Positions 53,629 through 63,131 of a DNA stretch of 64,000 nt are shown here, one piece after another (the stretch's first letter is position 1; each line of letters begins with the position of its first letter). The DNA lies in contig JAGYJM010000002.1 of assembly GCA_018402085.1 (NCBI GenBank), positions 3,363,501 through 3,427,500 on the forward strand, given 5' to 3'. The DNA comes from Flavobacteriales bacterium. GTDB lineage: Bacteria > Bacteroidota > Bacteroidia > Flavobacteriales_D > Sanyastnellaceae. A program made the position numbers and the translations under genes. The notes beneath the pieces were generated by a model. That model was not told the origin of the DNA. It searched no databases and saw only the letters and a program-made list of their open reading frames with translations.

Positions 53629-54573
53629 ATGAAGAAATTCAAACATATCCTTCTCAGTGCCGTCATGTTGATGACGCTCATGCTCTTGTACCGGCTTGAG
53701 CTTTGCGCCCAGCAGTATGTAGGCCACACGATGGCGCTCTGGAATCAAATGGCGCTGAATCCTGCGTATTGTGGCAGCGAAGAATCGCTGGATGCAGGAC
53801 TCTTCGTACGCAATCAGTGGACCGGTCTCGATGGTGCGCCGAGAACCGAGAATCTTTTTGTGCACTCTCCTCTTGCGCACGGACAGTTTGGTGTCGGACT
53901 CAATGTGATGCGCGACCGTCTTGGCATTTCCGGTACGACGGGCGCTCAGGTCAGCTTCTCATACAAAATGGCCTTTGACCAGGGCACACTTTCACTTGGT
54001 CTGAGCGGTGAGTTCGCGAATCACCGCATGAACTGGACCCAAACCGATGCTTTCGTAGAAGGTGACCAGGCGATTCCGATGGCTGATATCGCTAATAATG
54101 AGTACAATTTTGGATTTGGAGCACATTTTCGCAATGAGCACTTCTATGTGGGGCTCGCCATACCTCGACTTTTAGAGAGCAGCACCGATTTTCTCAACCA
54201 GGAAGCCGGACTGATGGCCTCCTTTACGCACAGAAGGCACTTCTACCTCCAGGCCGGTGGTATCTGGCGCGCCGGAGAGCGGTTGTATATCCACCCTGTT
54301 GCGATGGCGCGCTATGTGCAAGGCGCGCCTTTCCAGACAGACCTGGGTGTGCTTTTCTACCTGAAAGATCTGTTGTGGTTTGGGCCTTCGTACCGATGGG
54401 GCGATTCAGTGAGCATGATGTTCAATTATGAAGTGAACGAGCAGCTCTCCGTAGGCTACGCGTATGACTTCACCATCACGCAGCTGCAAGGACACATGGG
54501 TTCGCACGAGTTTTACCTCGGTTACACCCTCCGCAAGCAACGTGACGGCTACAATCACCCGAGATTCTTCTGA
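53629..54573 (+). CDS. PorP/SprF family T9SS membrane protein
   Basis: A 314-residue SprF-like barrel: signal peptide ending LELCAQ, the family opening QYVGHTMALWNQMALNPAY, then RNQWTGLDGAPRTENLFVHSP, and a terminal aromatic strand (NHPRFF). It closely resembles the paralogue at 27253 in length and motifs and occupies the same slot between a giant cargo gene and a PorE-like gene. Confidence 0.92.
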   Translation: MKKFKHILLSAVMLMTLMLLYRLELCAQQYVGHTMALWNQMALNPAYCGSEESLDAGLFVRNQWTGLDGAPRTENLFVHSPLAHGQFGVGLNVMRDRLGISGTTGAQVSFSYKMAFDQGTLSLGLSGEFANHRMNWTQTDAFVEGDQAIPMADIANNEYNFGFGAHFRNEHFYVGLAIPRLLESSTDFLNQEAGLMASFTHRRHFYLQAGGIWRAGERLYIHPVAMARYVQGAPFQTDLGVLFYLKDLLWFGPSYRWGDSVSMMFNYEVNEQLSVGYAYDFTITQLQGHMGSHEFYLGYTLRKQRDGYNHPRFF

Positions 54574-54577
54574 GCAG

Positions 54578-56872
54578 ATGATGAAAAGAATACTATTTAC
54601 GATGATCGGGCTGCTCGTGGCCGGGGCTGTTCAGTCTCAGTTGCGCAAGGCAGAAGAGGCTTTTAAGCACCACCACTACAAAGAAGCCATTGTTCACTTT
54701 GACAAGGCAATCCGCAAAGACCTGGATAATGACGAAGCGATCACCAAAATGGCCATCTGCTTCTGGAAAACGAACCAGCTCCCTGAAGCTGAATATTGGT
54801 TCACAAGGGCGGCTTTGATGAACGATGACCCCGAGGTTAAGCTCATGTATGCTCAGGTGTTGATTGCCAATAAAAAATATGAGAAAGCAGCCGAGTGGCT
54901 CTCCCGCTATATCAATGCGGTAACCAATGAAGACAAGATCCATCATGCTTCACAGCTTAGAACCTGGGCGGAGGCACTGTATTCGGGTGCATTCCGTGAC
55001 GACGACTGCAAGGTGGTGCCGGCAAGTGTCAATTCGTATGCGCTTGATTTTGCGCCGGTGCTTCATCAAGAGCGACTGTACTTTGTAACCAACCGGAGAG
55101 GGGTGCGCCATCGATCAGGGCAATATGACCCGTGGACAGGCATGCGGTTTACCGATATCTTCGTCGCTGATAATGAAGGTGAAGGCGTGCTCACAAATGA
55201 GCGTCCGGCAGACGATTTCCCACTCACCGCCTTTCACGATGGTCCGGTGACCTTCAGTAGTGACGGGAATGAAGCTTACGCAACGGTTTCTGATTTCGAA
55301 GACAACAAGCGCCACTACGATGACAGCAACAACACACGGGTGAAGATCGTTCGCTTTGTGCGCAGTGCTGACAACACGTGGGTGCGTTCCGGAGACCTTC
55401 CTTTCGCAAGCCGTGAGTACAATACTGCACATCCTACGCTGAGTGCAGACGGCAGAACGCTCGTCTACGCGGCTGACAAACCGGGCGGCTTCGGTGGTAT
55501 GGACCTGTACACCGTTGAACGAAACGAGGCCGGAGAGTGGGGTAGTCCGCGTCTGCTCGGGGCACACATTAATACCCGCGGAAACGAGACATTTCCTTAC
55601 CTCCACGAAAATGGAAGCCTCTACTTTGCCTCCAACTGGCACCCCGGATTTGGCGGCATGGATATTTTCAGAAGTGCAGCAGATGAAAAAAGTTGGGGAA
55701 TTCCCGAAAACCTCGGATTACCGCTGAACAGTGAACGAGATGATTTTGGTATCTGTTTCGAGGAGAAAGGCGAGAGCGGTTTTCTTTCTTCTAACCGCAG
55801 TGGAGATGGCAAAGATGAGATCCTGTACTTCCGGTATATGGTTGGGCGGCGTATCGCAGGACAATTGCGCGAGTGCACATCGCTTCAGCCGATAGCGAAC
55901 GCACAGATTACGCTTGAGGGAAAAGAGAAGTATATTGATTATGCTTTTACAGATAGCGATGGCCGATTTAGTTTTACCGTTTCTGAAGGGAATGAATTTA
56001 CGATAAGCGCCGAAAAGCAAGGCTTTCTGTCCGATGATGCATGTAACGCAAGCACAAACTGCAAACTCGAGGATGTGCCTGAAGGGGGGGCTGTAAACGT
56101 GCAGCTTGCCCTTGCAGCCGAGCCTCGACACGGTGATCACCTTGGGTACCTCTGTGGAACGGTGCGCAACGATTTGTATGGAAACCCGCTTCCTAACAGC
56201 ACAATCCGATTGTTGCACGGCAGCGGTGAGGTAGTAGCCGAAGCAACCGGCATCACAGGATCTTTCTTCATTCCCGCCCGTAAGGGCGAAACCTACAGGC
56301 TTATGGTAAGCCGGCCGGGCTTCTTCAACTTTGAGCATGAACTGGTGCTTACACCTTCTTATGATGGCTGCCATGAAGTACAGGTCAACCTAACGCCCGA
56401 TCGTCGCGAAATACCGGCACCCCTGGTGCTGGAAGAAGTAGACCTTGACGAGGGAGTTGTCATTGAACTCTACCACATTTATTTTGACCGCGACAAGGCG
56501 ACCCTCCGTGACGAGGCTGTTCAGGATCTCGAGACCTTCTACACGTTGCTGCAGCAATACCCTTCTATACAAGGTGAAATCATGGCGCATACCGACTCTC
56601 GTGCGAGTGACGGCTACAACCAGGAACTCTCTCAACGCAGAGCAGAATCTGTGAGGGGCTACCTTATCGGTAAGGGAATTGCACCTGATCGACTGACGGC
56701 AAAAGGCTATGGCGAATCCAGACTCATCAACCATTGCGAAGACGGCGTCTCGTGCAGCGAAGAACAGCACCAGCGCAATAGGCGGGTAGAGTTCAGGGTT
56801 ACAGGCATCGATAAAGAAATCGACGTGAAGAGTTCAGAAGGGCAGCGTTTCTCAGATGAGGTTCAGCCTTAA
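54578..56872 (+). CDS. PorE-like OmpA-family protein (TPR, PD40, regulatory domain, OmpA)
   Basis: A 764-residue paralogue of the gene at 28185. The start ATG 54578 (or 54581) follows the SprF stop by 4 bp; a longer frame from 54464 overlaps SprF out of frame. Signal peptide ends AVQSQ; TPR region (about 20-140, HYKEAIVHFDKAIRKDLDN), PD40 propeller (about 165-430, SADGRTLVYAADKPGGFGG, FASNWHPGFGGMDIF), two regulatory-like beta domains (about 440-630), and OmpA domain (about 645-760, MAHTDSRASDGYNQELSQRR). It probably anchors the third adhesin-SprF unit to peptidoglycan. Its stop codon shares bases with the convergent leuS stop (TTAA). Confidence 0.9.
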   Translation: MMKRILFTMIGLLVAGAVQSQLRKAEEAFKHHHYKEAIVHFDKAIRKDLDNDEAITKMAICFWKTNQLPEAEYWFTRAALMNDDPEVKLMYAQVLIANKKYEKAAEWLSRYINAVTNEDKIHHASQLRTWAEALYSGAFRDDDCKVVPASVNSYALDFAPVLHQERLYFVTNRRGVRHRSGQYDPWTGMRFTDIFVADNEGEGVLTNERPADDFPLTAFHDGPVTFSSDGNEAYATVSDFEDNKRHYDDSNNTRVKIVRFVRSADNTWVRSGDLPFASREYNTAHPTLSADGRTLVYAADKPGGFGGMDLYTVERNEAGEWGSPRLLGAHINTRGNETFPYLHENGSLYFASNWHPGFGGMDIFRSAADEKSWGIPENLGLPLNSERDDFGICFEEKGESGFLSSNRSGDGKDEILYFRYMVGRRIAGQLRECTSLQPIANAQITLEGKEKYIDYAFTDSDGRFSFTVSEGNEFTISAEKQGFLSDDACNASTNCKLEDVPEGGAVNVQLALAAEPRHGDHLGYLCGTVRNDLYGNPLPNSTIRLLHGSGEVVAEATGITGSFFIPARKGETYRLMVSRPGFFNFEHELVLTPSYDGCHEVQVNLTPDRREIPAPLVLEEVDLDEGVVIELYHIYFDRDKATLRDEAVQDLETFYTLLQQYPSIQGEIMAHTDSRASDGYNQELSQRRAESVRGYLIGKGIAPDRLTAKGYGESRLINHCEDGVSCSEEQHQRNRRVEFRVTGIDKEIDVKSSEGQRFSDEVQP

Positions 56873-59688
56873 ACCACCACGTTGATGATCCGCCCCGGAA
56901 CCACAATGACTTTGCGCGGCTCTTTACCTTCGAGGTATTGAGCCGCTTTTTCATGGTCAAGCACTTCCTTCTTAACCGAATCCTGTGACATGTCAAGGGG
57001 CAGGTCAATCTTGAAGCGTACTTTACCATTGAACTGTACAGGATAGGAGAATGACTTCTCGATGAGGTAGTCTTCGTTCCATTCCGGCCAATTCGCATCG
57101 GTCACTGACCCTTCATGGCCCAGTTTAGTCCACAACTCTTCGGCCATGTGAGGTGCGTAAGGAGCCAGCAGAATGCTAAGGGGCTCAAGTGCTTCGCGGT
57201 GGCAGCACTCTTGCTCAGTAAGCTCGTTCACGCAGATCATCATCGCACTCACCACAGTGTTCCACGAATGGCGGTCAAGGTCTTCAGTAACTTTCTTGAT
57301 GGTCTTGTGCACTGATTTGCGCATGTCAGCGGTCGGGGTGTCATCGCTGATGCTGACTTCGTTCTGATCATTGTGGTAAAGACGCCACAGTTTCCGCAGG
57401 AAGTTGTGCACCCCGTTGATGCCTTTGGTGTCCCACGGTTTATGCTGCTCTACCGGACCCAGGAACATCTCGTAACAACGGAGGGTGTCTGCGCCGTACT
57501 CCATCACGAGTTCATCAGGAGTTTGCACGTTGTACTTCGACTTTGACATCTTCTCCACCTCAGAGCCGCAGAGGTATTGCCCTTTGTCGTTCAGCACAAA
57601 TTCAGCATCGGCGAACTCTGAGCGCCACTTCTTGAAGCCTTCAACGTCGAGCACATCGTTGTCTACAAGGGAGATATCAACGTGGAGACGTTGCGTCTGG
57701 TACTCTTTGCGCTTGTCAAAGGAGACAAATTTGTTTTGGTCTTTGACCCGGTACACAAAGCTCGACCGCCCCTGGATCATCCCCTGGTTGATCATCTTTT
57801 TGAAAGGCTCGTCAAAGCCAATGTAACCGCGATCAAACAGGAACTTCGTCCAGAAACGACTGTACAACAGGTGTCCGGTCGCATGTTCGGCGCCGCCCAT
57901 GTAAAAGTCAACCTGGCCCCAGTAGTCGGAGCGCTCACGGCTGCAGAAGGCCTCGTCATTGTGCGGATCCATGTAGCGCAGGAAGTACCAGCTTGATCCT
58001 GCCCAGCCCGGCATGGTATTGGTCTCCATTCGGTCACCGCGCCAGACGTTCCAGTCTTCTTTTTTCGCTCGGGCCAGGGGTGGCTCGCCATCTTCGGTAG
58101 GTAGGTATTTGTCAACCGGAGGGAGCGTCACCTGCTCGTCTTCGATGATTTTCGGCACCCCATTTTCGTAGTAAACCGGGAAGGGCTCTCCCCAGTAGCG
58201 CTGGCGGCTGAAAACGGCGTCGCGGAGGCGGTAATTCACCTTGCCCGTGCCCACACCGATGGCCTCCAGTTCTGCAATCGCCCTGCCAATGGCAGCTTCT
58301 CCCGAAAGACCATTCAGAAATTCAGATTCAGCAATAGGGGTTGACTTGTCAGTGTGCGCCCCTTCACTGATATCGACACCTTCGAAAATATTCGGGATCG
58401 GAATGCGGAAATGTGTGGCGAAATCCCAGTCGCGCTGATCACCGCACGGAACAGCCATCACAGCGCCTGTGCCATAAGACGCCAATACGTAATCACCAAT
58501 CCAGATCGGCACCTTGCTGCCATTGAACGGATGCAACGCATGGGCACCGGTGAACTGACCGCTGATATCTTTCGTGTCGTTTTGCCGTTCGCGCTCGCTT
58601 CTCGCAGCAGCTTTCTGAACGTACTCGTTCACGACATCTATGTAGTCACTTGTGGTGATTTTCCCCACCAGCGGATGTTCCGGAGCGAGCACCATAAAGC
58701 TGACTCCGAAGATGGTGTCGGGGCGGGTTGTGAAGACTTCGATGGCATCGTCATGTCCGTCAATACCAAAGAGCACACTGGCTCCTTCAGAACGTCCGAT
58801 CCAGTTTCGCTGCACTTCTTTAATCGAATCGCTCCAGTCAATTTTGTTCAGGTCATTCAGCAGGCGTTCGGCATAAGCTGTGATGCGCATGATCCACTGG
58901 CGCATCTTTTTCTGTTCTACGAGATGCCCCCCGCGCTCAGACCGGCCGTCTTTGACTTCGTCATTGGCAAGCACTGTTCCGAGAGCCGGACACCAATTGA
59001 CTACCGAGTCAGCGAGGTACGTCAACCTGAAATGCATCAGGATCTTCTGCTGCTGCACATCGGTCATGCTTTTCCAGTCAGTGGCAGTGAATTCACCGCT
59101 GAAATACTGTCCGAACAACGGGAACTCCTCAGATGAGAGTCCCTTCCACCAATCGTCTTCAACGGCGGCGTTGACATTATAGGTGCCGTTCTCTTCGAAT
59201 TTGGCAACCAATGTGTCTATTGCTTCGGCTTTATCGGTGTCAGTGTTATACCATGAATCAAAAAGGCGGGCAAAGATCCACTGTGTCCACGTGTAATAGG
59301 TAGGTTCACTCGTGCGCACTTCCCTGCTCCAGTCATAACAAAAGCCAAGCTGATCGAGCTGCTCCCGATACCGCGCGATATTTTTTTCCGTTGTGACTGC
59401 CGGATGCTGTCCGGTCTCAATCGCATACTGCTCGGCGGGGAGGCCGAACGAATCATATCCCATCGGATGAAGCACGTTATACCCACGGTGCCGCATGTAG
59501 CGTGCATATACGTCAGAGGCGATGTATCCAAGCGGGTGCCCTACGTGAAGCCCGGCGCCTGAAGGGTACGGGAACATGTCAAGTACGTAGTACTTTTCCT
59601 TGTTCGGGTCTTCGGTTACACGGTAGGTGTTTTGCTCCTGCCAGTGTTGGCGCCACTTCTTCTCAATGGCTCTGAAATCGTACTCCAT
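56869..59688 (-). CDS. leuS: Leucyl-tRNA synthetase
   Basis: A 939-residue class I synthetase that charges tRNA-Leu. The HIGH motif is HVGH (residues 49-52 counted from the upstream GTG) in AGLHVGHPLGY, the KMSKS motif is at about 714-718 (EKMSKSKYN), and a CP1 editing domain lies between. ATG 59688 is preferred over the GTG one codon earlier. It is a housekeeping gene, convergent with the PorE-like gene with a 4-bp stop overlap. Its upstream 70 bp contain a palindrome element (59732-59752). Confidence 0.97.
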   Translation of the reverse strand: MEYDFRAIEKKWRQHWQEQNTYRVTEDPNKEKYYVLDMFPYPSGAGLHVGHPLGYIASDVYARYMRHRGYNVLHPMGYDSFGLPAEQYAIETGQHPAVTTEKNIARYREQLDQLGFCYDWSREVRTSEPTYYTWTQWIFARLFDSWYNTDTDKAEAIDTLVAKFEENGTYNVNAAVEDDWWKGLSSEEFPLFGQYFSGEFTATDWKSMTDVQQQKILMHFRLTYLADSVVNWCPALGTVLANDEVKDGRSERGGHLVEQKKMRQWIMRITAYAERLLNDLNKIDWSDSIKEVQRNWIGRSEGASVLFGIDGHDDAIEVFTTRPDTIFGVSFMVLAPEHPLVGKITTSDYIDVVNEYVQKAAARSERERQNDTKDISGQFTGAHALHPFNGSKVPIWIGDYVLASYGTGAVMAVPCGDQRDWDFATHFRIPIPNIFEGVDISEGAHTDKSTPIAESEFLNGLSGEAAIGRAIAELEAIGVGTGKVNYRLRDAVFSRQRYWGEPFPVYYENGVPKIIEDEQVTLPPVDKYLPTEDGEPPLARAKKEDWNVWRGDRMETNTMPGWAGSSWYFLRYMDPHNDEAFCSRERSDYWGQVDFYMGGAEHATGHLLYSRFWTKFLFDRGYIGFDEPFKKMINQGMIQGRSSFVYRVKDQNKFVSFDKRKEYQTQRLHVDISLVDNDVLDVEGFKKWRSEFADAEFVLNDKGQYLCGSEVEKMSKSKYNVQTPDELVMEYGADTLRCYEMFLGPVEQHKPWDTKGINGVHNFLRKLWRLYHNDQNEVSISDDTPTADMRKSVHKTIKKVTEDLDRHSWNTVVSAMMICVNELTEQECCHREALEPLSILLAPYAPHMAEELWTKLGHEGSVTDANWPEWNEDYLIEKSFSYPVQFNGKVRFKIDLPLDMSQDSVKKEVLDHEKAAQYLEGKEPRKVIVVPGRIINVVV

Positions 59689-59731
59689 CACACGAAAATT
59701 TACTCGCGAAAATAGGGCTTCTCTATGGTTT

Positions 59732-59752
59732 CGCCGCGAAAGCGGCGGATGT
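59732..59752 (-). repeat. Palindromic element, stem CGCCGC (between leuS and oxidoreductase gene)
   Basis: Minus strand: flank ACATC, stem CGCCGC, loop TTTC, return GCGGCG, in the 68-bp gap between leuS and the stop of the oxidoreductase gene. Confidence 0.85.
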
Positions 59753-59756
59753 CAGA

Positions 59757-60779
59757 TTACCACTGTACAGCAAGTTTACCCGTAGTGTGGCGCTCTTCAA
59801 GTGCTTCGTGGGCTTCAGCCAGCCGGTCGATCGGATAGACACCTCCTGACCGGGGAGCAATCACACCTTCCTGATATAGTTCCATCAGGCGCTCTAGCCC
59901 TTCTGCAATGCGCTCAGGTTTGTGGTCGGCTATTTTAAGCATGTTCACGCCAACAATTGACTGACTCTTAGCCATGCAAAGCAGTGGAATGAATAGCCCC
60001 ATCTTCCAGAGCAGACGAAGTGTAGCCAGCTTACCTCCTTTCATGCCGGCACGTTCAGCAGCGCCGTACAAGACGAGGCGGCCACCAGCACCCAGCAGCC
60101 TCATGTCTTTTTTGAAAGTGCTTCCAGCGATGGCATTGAAACTGAGGTCAAGTCGCGCCTCGCCCAGGAGTTTTCGAATTGCCTCTTCGTAGTCGGTTTC
60201 TCGATAATTGATTGGGTGATGGACGCCCATTTCACGCAGTTGCTGAATTTTTTCTTCGCTTCCGGCGGTGGCGTAAATCTCACAGCCTTTCCAAAGGGCT
60301 AGTTGCGTGAGCGCCGTACCCACACCTCCTGCTGCAGCATGGATCAATACGCGCTCACCCCGGTGAATGTTGGTAGACTGAAAAGCGGCGTGCCATGCGG
60401 TGGTGTATTGCGTACCAAAGGCACAGGCTTCGGCCAGACCCAATTCAGCAGGAACTTCAACAACACCGGTCAGCCGGGTCACGCAATACTCGGCATATGC
60501 TCCAAATCGTGTCATGGCTGCAACTCGCTTGCCAACAAGTGTGTCATCCGCACCGGGACCAACTTCTTCGATGGTACCCACAAGGTCGTAGCCCAACACA
60601 GAGGGCAAAGGCGGCGCTTCACGGTATAAGCCCTGACGGGCCATAACATCTGCAAAATTCAGGCCGAATGCTTCTACGCGTATACATACTTCACCCGATT
60701 TTGGCACCGGGCGCTTCATTTCTCGGATTTCAAAGGCATCAGCGGCATTGCCGTTGCGCACCAAAACGGCAGCTCTCAT
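59757..60779 (-). CDS. Zinc-independent quinone oxidoreductase (MDR superfamily)
   Basis: A 340-residue medium-chain dehydrogenase/reductase from ATG 60779 (the frame opens at 60806 but the conserved first strand is MRAAVLVRNG). N-terminal GroES-like domain (VLGYDLVGTIEEVGPGADD), then NAD(P)H-binding Rossmann domain with AAAGGVGTALTQLA. The zinc-binding residues of true alcohol dehydrogenases are absent, as in quinone oxidoreductases and the VAT-1/synaptic vesicle branch. It probably reduces a quinone or enone with NADPH; the physiological substrate is unknown. Confidence 0.88.
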   Translation of the reverse strand: MRAAVLVRNGNAADAFEIREMKRPVPKSGEVCIRVEAFGLNFADVMARQGLYREAPPLPSVLGYDLVGTIEEVGPGADDTLVGKRVAAMTRFGAYAEYCVTRLTGVVEVPAELGLAEACAFGTQYTTAWHAAFQSTNIHRGERVLIHAAAGGVGTALTQLALWKGCEIYATAGSEEKIQQLREMGVHHPINYRETDYEEAIRKLLGEARLDLSFNAIAGSTFKKDMRLLGAGGRLVLYGAAERAGMKGGKLATLRLLWKMGLFIPLLCMAKSQSIVGVNMLKIADHKPERIAEGLERLMELYQEGVIAPRSGGVYPIDRLAEAHEALEERHTTGKLAVQW

Positions 60780-60824
60780 AAATAAGTGTTTCAACAAAGA
60801 TGCCAAAACATTAAAAAGGGCATA

Positions 60825-60853
60825 AAAAAAGCGTCGCTAAACAGCGACGCTTT
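60825..60853 (-). terminator. Terminator of the M43 protease gene
   Basis: An 8-bp perfect stem GCGTCGCT/AGCGACGC with a 4-nt loop, followed on the minus strand by TTTTTTT. It starts 20 bp past the protease stop. Confidence 0.88.
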
Positions 60854-60872
60854 CTGATGTGTAGGGATATTG

Positions 60873-62954
60873 TTAGCGCAGTACAAAACGTTCGGTAACG
60901 GCATGATCACCAATTTGCATGCGCAAGAGGTAAACACCTGAGGCCAGACCGTTACGATTGATTTGAATGTTGTTTTCTCCTGTTGAGCTCCGGCCTTCAA
61001 AGAGCTGCAACACCTGACGGCCGGTCATATCCAGCAAGGTGAAATTGACCTCCGCAGCAGCAGAAAGGTAGTAACGGAGCAGCGCGTTTTGTTCTGCCGG
61101 GTTAGGCGCTATGCTGTACCTGAAGTTTGAAGCAATGTCGTTCACGCTCAAATCGGTTTCATATACCACGTCAATATTGATGTCATCCATATATACATGG
61201 TTCCCACCCCGACCTTCAAAATCAAACTTCACCCTAAAACCGTCGACCAGAAAGTCAGGGTTGTCGACCACAATGGTGTTTTCTGCCCATTCATTGAGTC
61301 CTGAAGGAACGAAGGGTGAATTCTGAGGTTCTGCGGTTGGTAAGTCGGTGAAGCCGCGGTGAACCTTGCGCAGGGCCCAGGTTTCACCGCAGTCTTTTGA
61401 CACGCTGACTTTGATGCGGTCATCGGTTTCATCAGGGAGGTTGCAATACGACCAACGGTAGGAGACGGTTGCGTACAAGGCGTCGGTGAGGTCCATGGTG
61501 GACGAGGTCAGTTCATCATTGCTCATCTCCACGTTGTTGTTTCGATTTCGGATACGGATACAGCTGTTTCCTGTATATGCCGTAACGGAGGTTTCTTCCC
61601 AGGTTACGTTATCGTGCTCGTTGAAAATAAACCACTCGTTTTCATCGAGGCCATCTTCAAAGCTATCTGTGAAAGGGTCTTCCAGGGCATCAGAGGGCAA
61701 TACACGGATGTAATCGTTCCTGGTGGCTGAAACAGACTCAAACCCGTCGCTCACGGTGAGGGTTACCGAGTAGATGCCGGGCTCGTCGAAAGTCACCATA
61801 GGATTTCTGTGCTCTTCTTCGTTGCTACCCTCAATGGTAAATGTGCCGAAGTTCCATGACCACTCGCTAATGTTATGGTACGAGTAATCATTCATTTGAA
61901 CAGAGTCTCCGGCGCAGATGACCACGCGGTCTGCGTCGAACTCTGCAGCACAAAGCACACTTTCTTCAAATACGCCCGTTGCTTCAAGGTTTTGCTCTGA
62001 CCATAGATCGTTACGGTCTGCTACGTTTGAGAAGGCCGCGGTGCGCATGCGCGAACGCTGACCGGGAGTGAACATTCGTGAACAGTACGAATAATCCATA
62101 TAATTCTGCACGTTGTCAAGGGAGCCACATGATTCACCATCGAGTATGCAGCTCGTCCAGCCGACGGTCAGTGGGGTATCAGCGACACCGTCGTCGGTGT
62201 CACAATTTGAAGCAAGGCCGGGGTTGTTTGTAGGTCCCCACGGGTGCATCAGGTTGAGCCAGTGGCCCACCTCGTGTGTGAGGGTGCGCGAACGAAATAC
62301 ATTCGAGGTGCCCATATCACCGGTATAGTCATGCAAGAGTACGATACCGTCTTCATCTTCCATCCAGGGGTTGTCAACGCTTCCGGGTAAGAAGGTATAG
62401 CCGGCAGCACCACCGGCATCAGCGCAGACCCATACGTTCATGTACATTTCACGCGGCCAGAAAATCAAGCTTTTCATTTGATCATCGCCCTGGTAAGTCA
62501 GGCTGCTTTCAATTCGGTTGATGCCTTTAGTGCAGTTGCCTTGCGGGTCGCGTTTAGCTAACCTAAATTCAATGTGGATGTCACTTGGCAGGTCTTCAAA
62601 AGCATCTACTACATCTGCAACATCTTCATTCAAAAGACGGAAGTCACGGTTGAGTACTTCCATCGCGCTGTATACCTGTTCGTCGGAGATGTTCTCGGGC
62701 CCATTGTCGTGGATGATGTGAAAAACCACCGGAATGATCAGTAATTGATCGTCACCTCCTGATGAACGATAAACCGCTCCTTCTTCTTCGAGCTGGCGAT
62801 TAGCGCGCTCGGCATCCGCACGGAGATGCGGAAAACGCTGAAAGATCTTTTCAGTCTCTTCAGTTTGTCCGCAGTATTTGATATCCTGCGCTTGCGCAGA
62901 AAATGAAATAAAAATAAAAAGGGCAAGGGCACCAGGCAGTAAAAATCTCATCAT
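60873..62954 (-). CDS. Secreted M43 (pappalysin/cytophagalysin) metalloprotease with PKD and T9SS type A domain
   Basis: A 693-residue protease. Signal peptide ends SAQAQ; a propeptide-like region precedes the catalytic domain (about 70-300) with the zinc site H227-E-V-G-H231 WLNLM H237 and the Met-turn NYMDYSY (M286), as in the cytophagalysin branch of M43. A PKD-like domain (about 345-430), a jelly-roll-like domain (about 435-600), and a type A sorting domain (last ~80 residues, SIAPNPAEQNALLRYY, LASGVYLLRM) follow. It is probably exported by the type IX system to digest external proteins. Start is ATG 62954 or 62951. Confidence 0.93.
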   Translation of the reverse strand: MMRFLLPGALALFIFISFSAQAQDIKYCGQTEETEKIFQRFPHLRADAERANRQLEEEGAVYRSSGGDDQLLIIPVVFHIIHDNGPENISDEQVYSAMEVLNRDFRLLNEDVADVVDAFEDLPSDIHIEFRLAKRDPQGNCTKGINRIESSLTYQGDDQMKSLIFWPREMYMNVWVCADAGGAAGYTFLPGSVDNPWMEDEDGIVLLHDYTGDMGTSNVFRSRTLTHEVGHWLNLMHPWGPTNNPGLASNCDTDDGVADTPLTVGWTSCILDGESCGSLDNVQNYMDYSYCSRMFTPGQRSRMRTAAFSNVADRNDLWSEQNLEATGVFEESVLCAAEFDADRVVICAGDSVQMNDYSYHNISEWSWNFGTFTIEGSNEEEHRNPMVTFDEPGIYSVTLTVSDGFESVSATRNDYIRVLPSDALEDPFTDSFEDGLDENEWFIFNEHDNVTWEETSVTAYTGNSCIRIRNRNNNVEMSNDELTSSTMDLTDALYATVSYRWSYCNLPDETDDRIKVSVSKDCGETWALRKVHRGFTDLPTAEPQNSPFVPSGLNEWAENTIVVDNPDFLVDGFRVKFDFEGRGGNHVYMDDINIDVVYETDLSVNDIASNFRYSIAPNPAEQNALLRYYLSAAAEVNFTLLDMTGRQVLQLFEGRSSTGENNIQINRNGLASGVYLLRMQIGDHAVTERFVLR
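62881..62899 (+). repeat. Palindromic element variant in protease signal-peptide codons
   Basis: Flank ATATC, stem CTGCGC, loop shortened to TT, return GCGCAG. It encodes the SAQAQDI signal cleavage region. Confidence 0.5.
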
Positions 62955-63131
62955 CCTTTAGGTTTAGGAGCCTTAAATTTAACTCTCAAATGGTACAATT
63001 GTATAGCACCATACCCTAAAACAACGCAAGAAATAGGATTGCTGTTCAATCAGAAGTGTCTTACAAAGGTTCAGACGACACGGTTAAGGCGAGCTTAGAC
63101 AAGAAAAGCCGTGGATTAAAAACCGAACCTG

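Noticed and set aside
56869-56872. Overlapping convergent stop codons TTAA of the PorE-like gene and leuS
   Set aside because: Real, but a common consequence of compact gene packing and not evidence of a special mechanism.
62811-62834. GCATCCGCA...TGCGG hairpin in the M43 protease gene
   Set aside because: Flank fits but the stem is 5 bp with a 6-nt purine-rich loop; geometry differs from the palindrome family.
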